Part shown: piece after piece, positions 5,375 through 5,449 of the stretch
Numbering within the stretch: the first letter of the stretch is position 1
Layout: each line of letters starts with the position of its first letter
Assembly: GCA_045544035.1 (NCBI GenBank)
Contig: JAZPYE010000019.1
Coordinates: 1-5,449 of the forward strand
Origin: SIG587 sp045544035
GTDB lineage: Bacteria > Bacillota > Clostridia > Oscillospirales > Acutalibacteraceae
DNA length: 5,449 nucleotides
Reading direction: 5' to 3'
Translations under genes and position numbers: made by a program
Notes under the pieces: model-generated
Seen by the model: the letters and a program-made list of their open reading frames with translations, nothing else
Database searches by the model: none
What the model was told of the DNA's origin: nothing

Positions 5375-5449
5375 TTATTTACCTCTGTTAACAAAAACGC
5401 AGTCGCTAAGCTCCGCTCTTCCCTGCACAACATCCTCGGCAAAGGCGTG
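5375..5449 (-). CDS. C-terminal end of a PF04060-like Fe-S domain protein (5' end outside window)
   Basis: The minus strand enters the window in an open frame of 24 codons ending in TAA at 5377-5375: HAFAEDVVQGRAELSDC, then VFVNRGK. It is too short to be listed as an ORF. The pattern A-F-A-x4-x-G-x6-C matches the end of the PF04060 4Fe-4S domain, in which earlier cysteines in a CGxCGYxxC-like stretch precede an AFA helix and a last cysteine follows the G. The earlier cysteines lie outside the window. In clostridial hydrogenase loci I recall such a domain at the end of proteins with a hydrogenase-like C-terminal domain and PAS modules, which would fit a sensory partner. That part is inference. 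The 1-nt gap to the DRTGG start shows these two genes are cotranscribed. Confidence 0.65.
   Translation of the reverse strand, partial: HAFAEDVVQGRAELSDCVFVNRGK

Noticed and set aside
5374..5442. Upstream start for the DRTGG gene at 5442
   Set aside because: The extra 23 residues overlap the end of the Fe-S gene in another frame and do not belong to the domain. ATG 5373 has its own SD-like AGAGG.

Overview
The window reads as an operon segment from a strictly anaerobic, fermentative member of the Clostridia (Bacillota). Evidence: an [FeFe]-hydrogenase with NuoE/NuoF-type partners, strong GGAGG ribosome binding sites, tightly packed genes and moderate G+C. Species cannot be named from the sequence; a gut-type Oscillospirales or Lachnospirales relative is a guess. 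Every supported gene lies on the minus strand, so transcription runs from 5449 towards 1.

Upstream block (5449 to 4293): the last 24 codons of a protein ending in a PF04060-like Fe-S domain, then a stand-alone DRTGG-domain protein whose start is 1 nt past that stop, then a PHP-domain metal-dependent phosphoesterase 34 nt further on. This looks like one transcription unit of sensing or signalling type.

Intergenic control region (4292 to 4203, 90 nt, overlapping the end of the PHP gene): a near-perfect Rex-type NADH-sensing operator, a sigma-A promoter TTGAAA-17-TATAAT, and a short 5' leader carrying a 7-bp GC-rich dyad beside the Shine-Dalgarno sequence of the next gene. No intrinsic terminator is visible behind the PHP gene, so read-through into the hydrogenase operon is possible.

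Hydrogenase block (4202 to 1): hydC (NuoE-like), a small GHKL ATPase without a histidine-kinase dimerisation domain, a thioredoxin-like [2Fe-2S] ferredoxin, hydB (NuoF-like, 597 aa, with N-terminal [2Fe-2S] and C-terminal 2x[4Fe-4S] domains), and hydA, the catalytic subunit, cut by the window edge after 309 codons. Gaps are 5 to 34 nt. By homology to Thermotoga maritima HydABC, the three core subunits form a soluble NAD(H)- and ferredoxin-linked, electron-bifurcating hydrogenase. It disposes of fermentation electrons as H2, or runs in reverse. FMN and NAD(H) bind HydB, and the H-cluster sits in HydA. The ATPase, the extra ferredoxin, the DRTGG and the PHP proteins are accessory genes of unknown role.

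Most interesting points: the Rex-like operator and promoter; a one-cysteine variant (TSCSPGW) of the HydA L1 motif; an abrupt codon-usage change between hydB and hydA; a ferredoxin missing one of four expected cysteines; and the embedded stand-alone ATPase. I see no RNA genes, mobile elements, CRISPR or long repeats. No gene-free stretch exceeds 90 nt.
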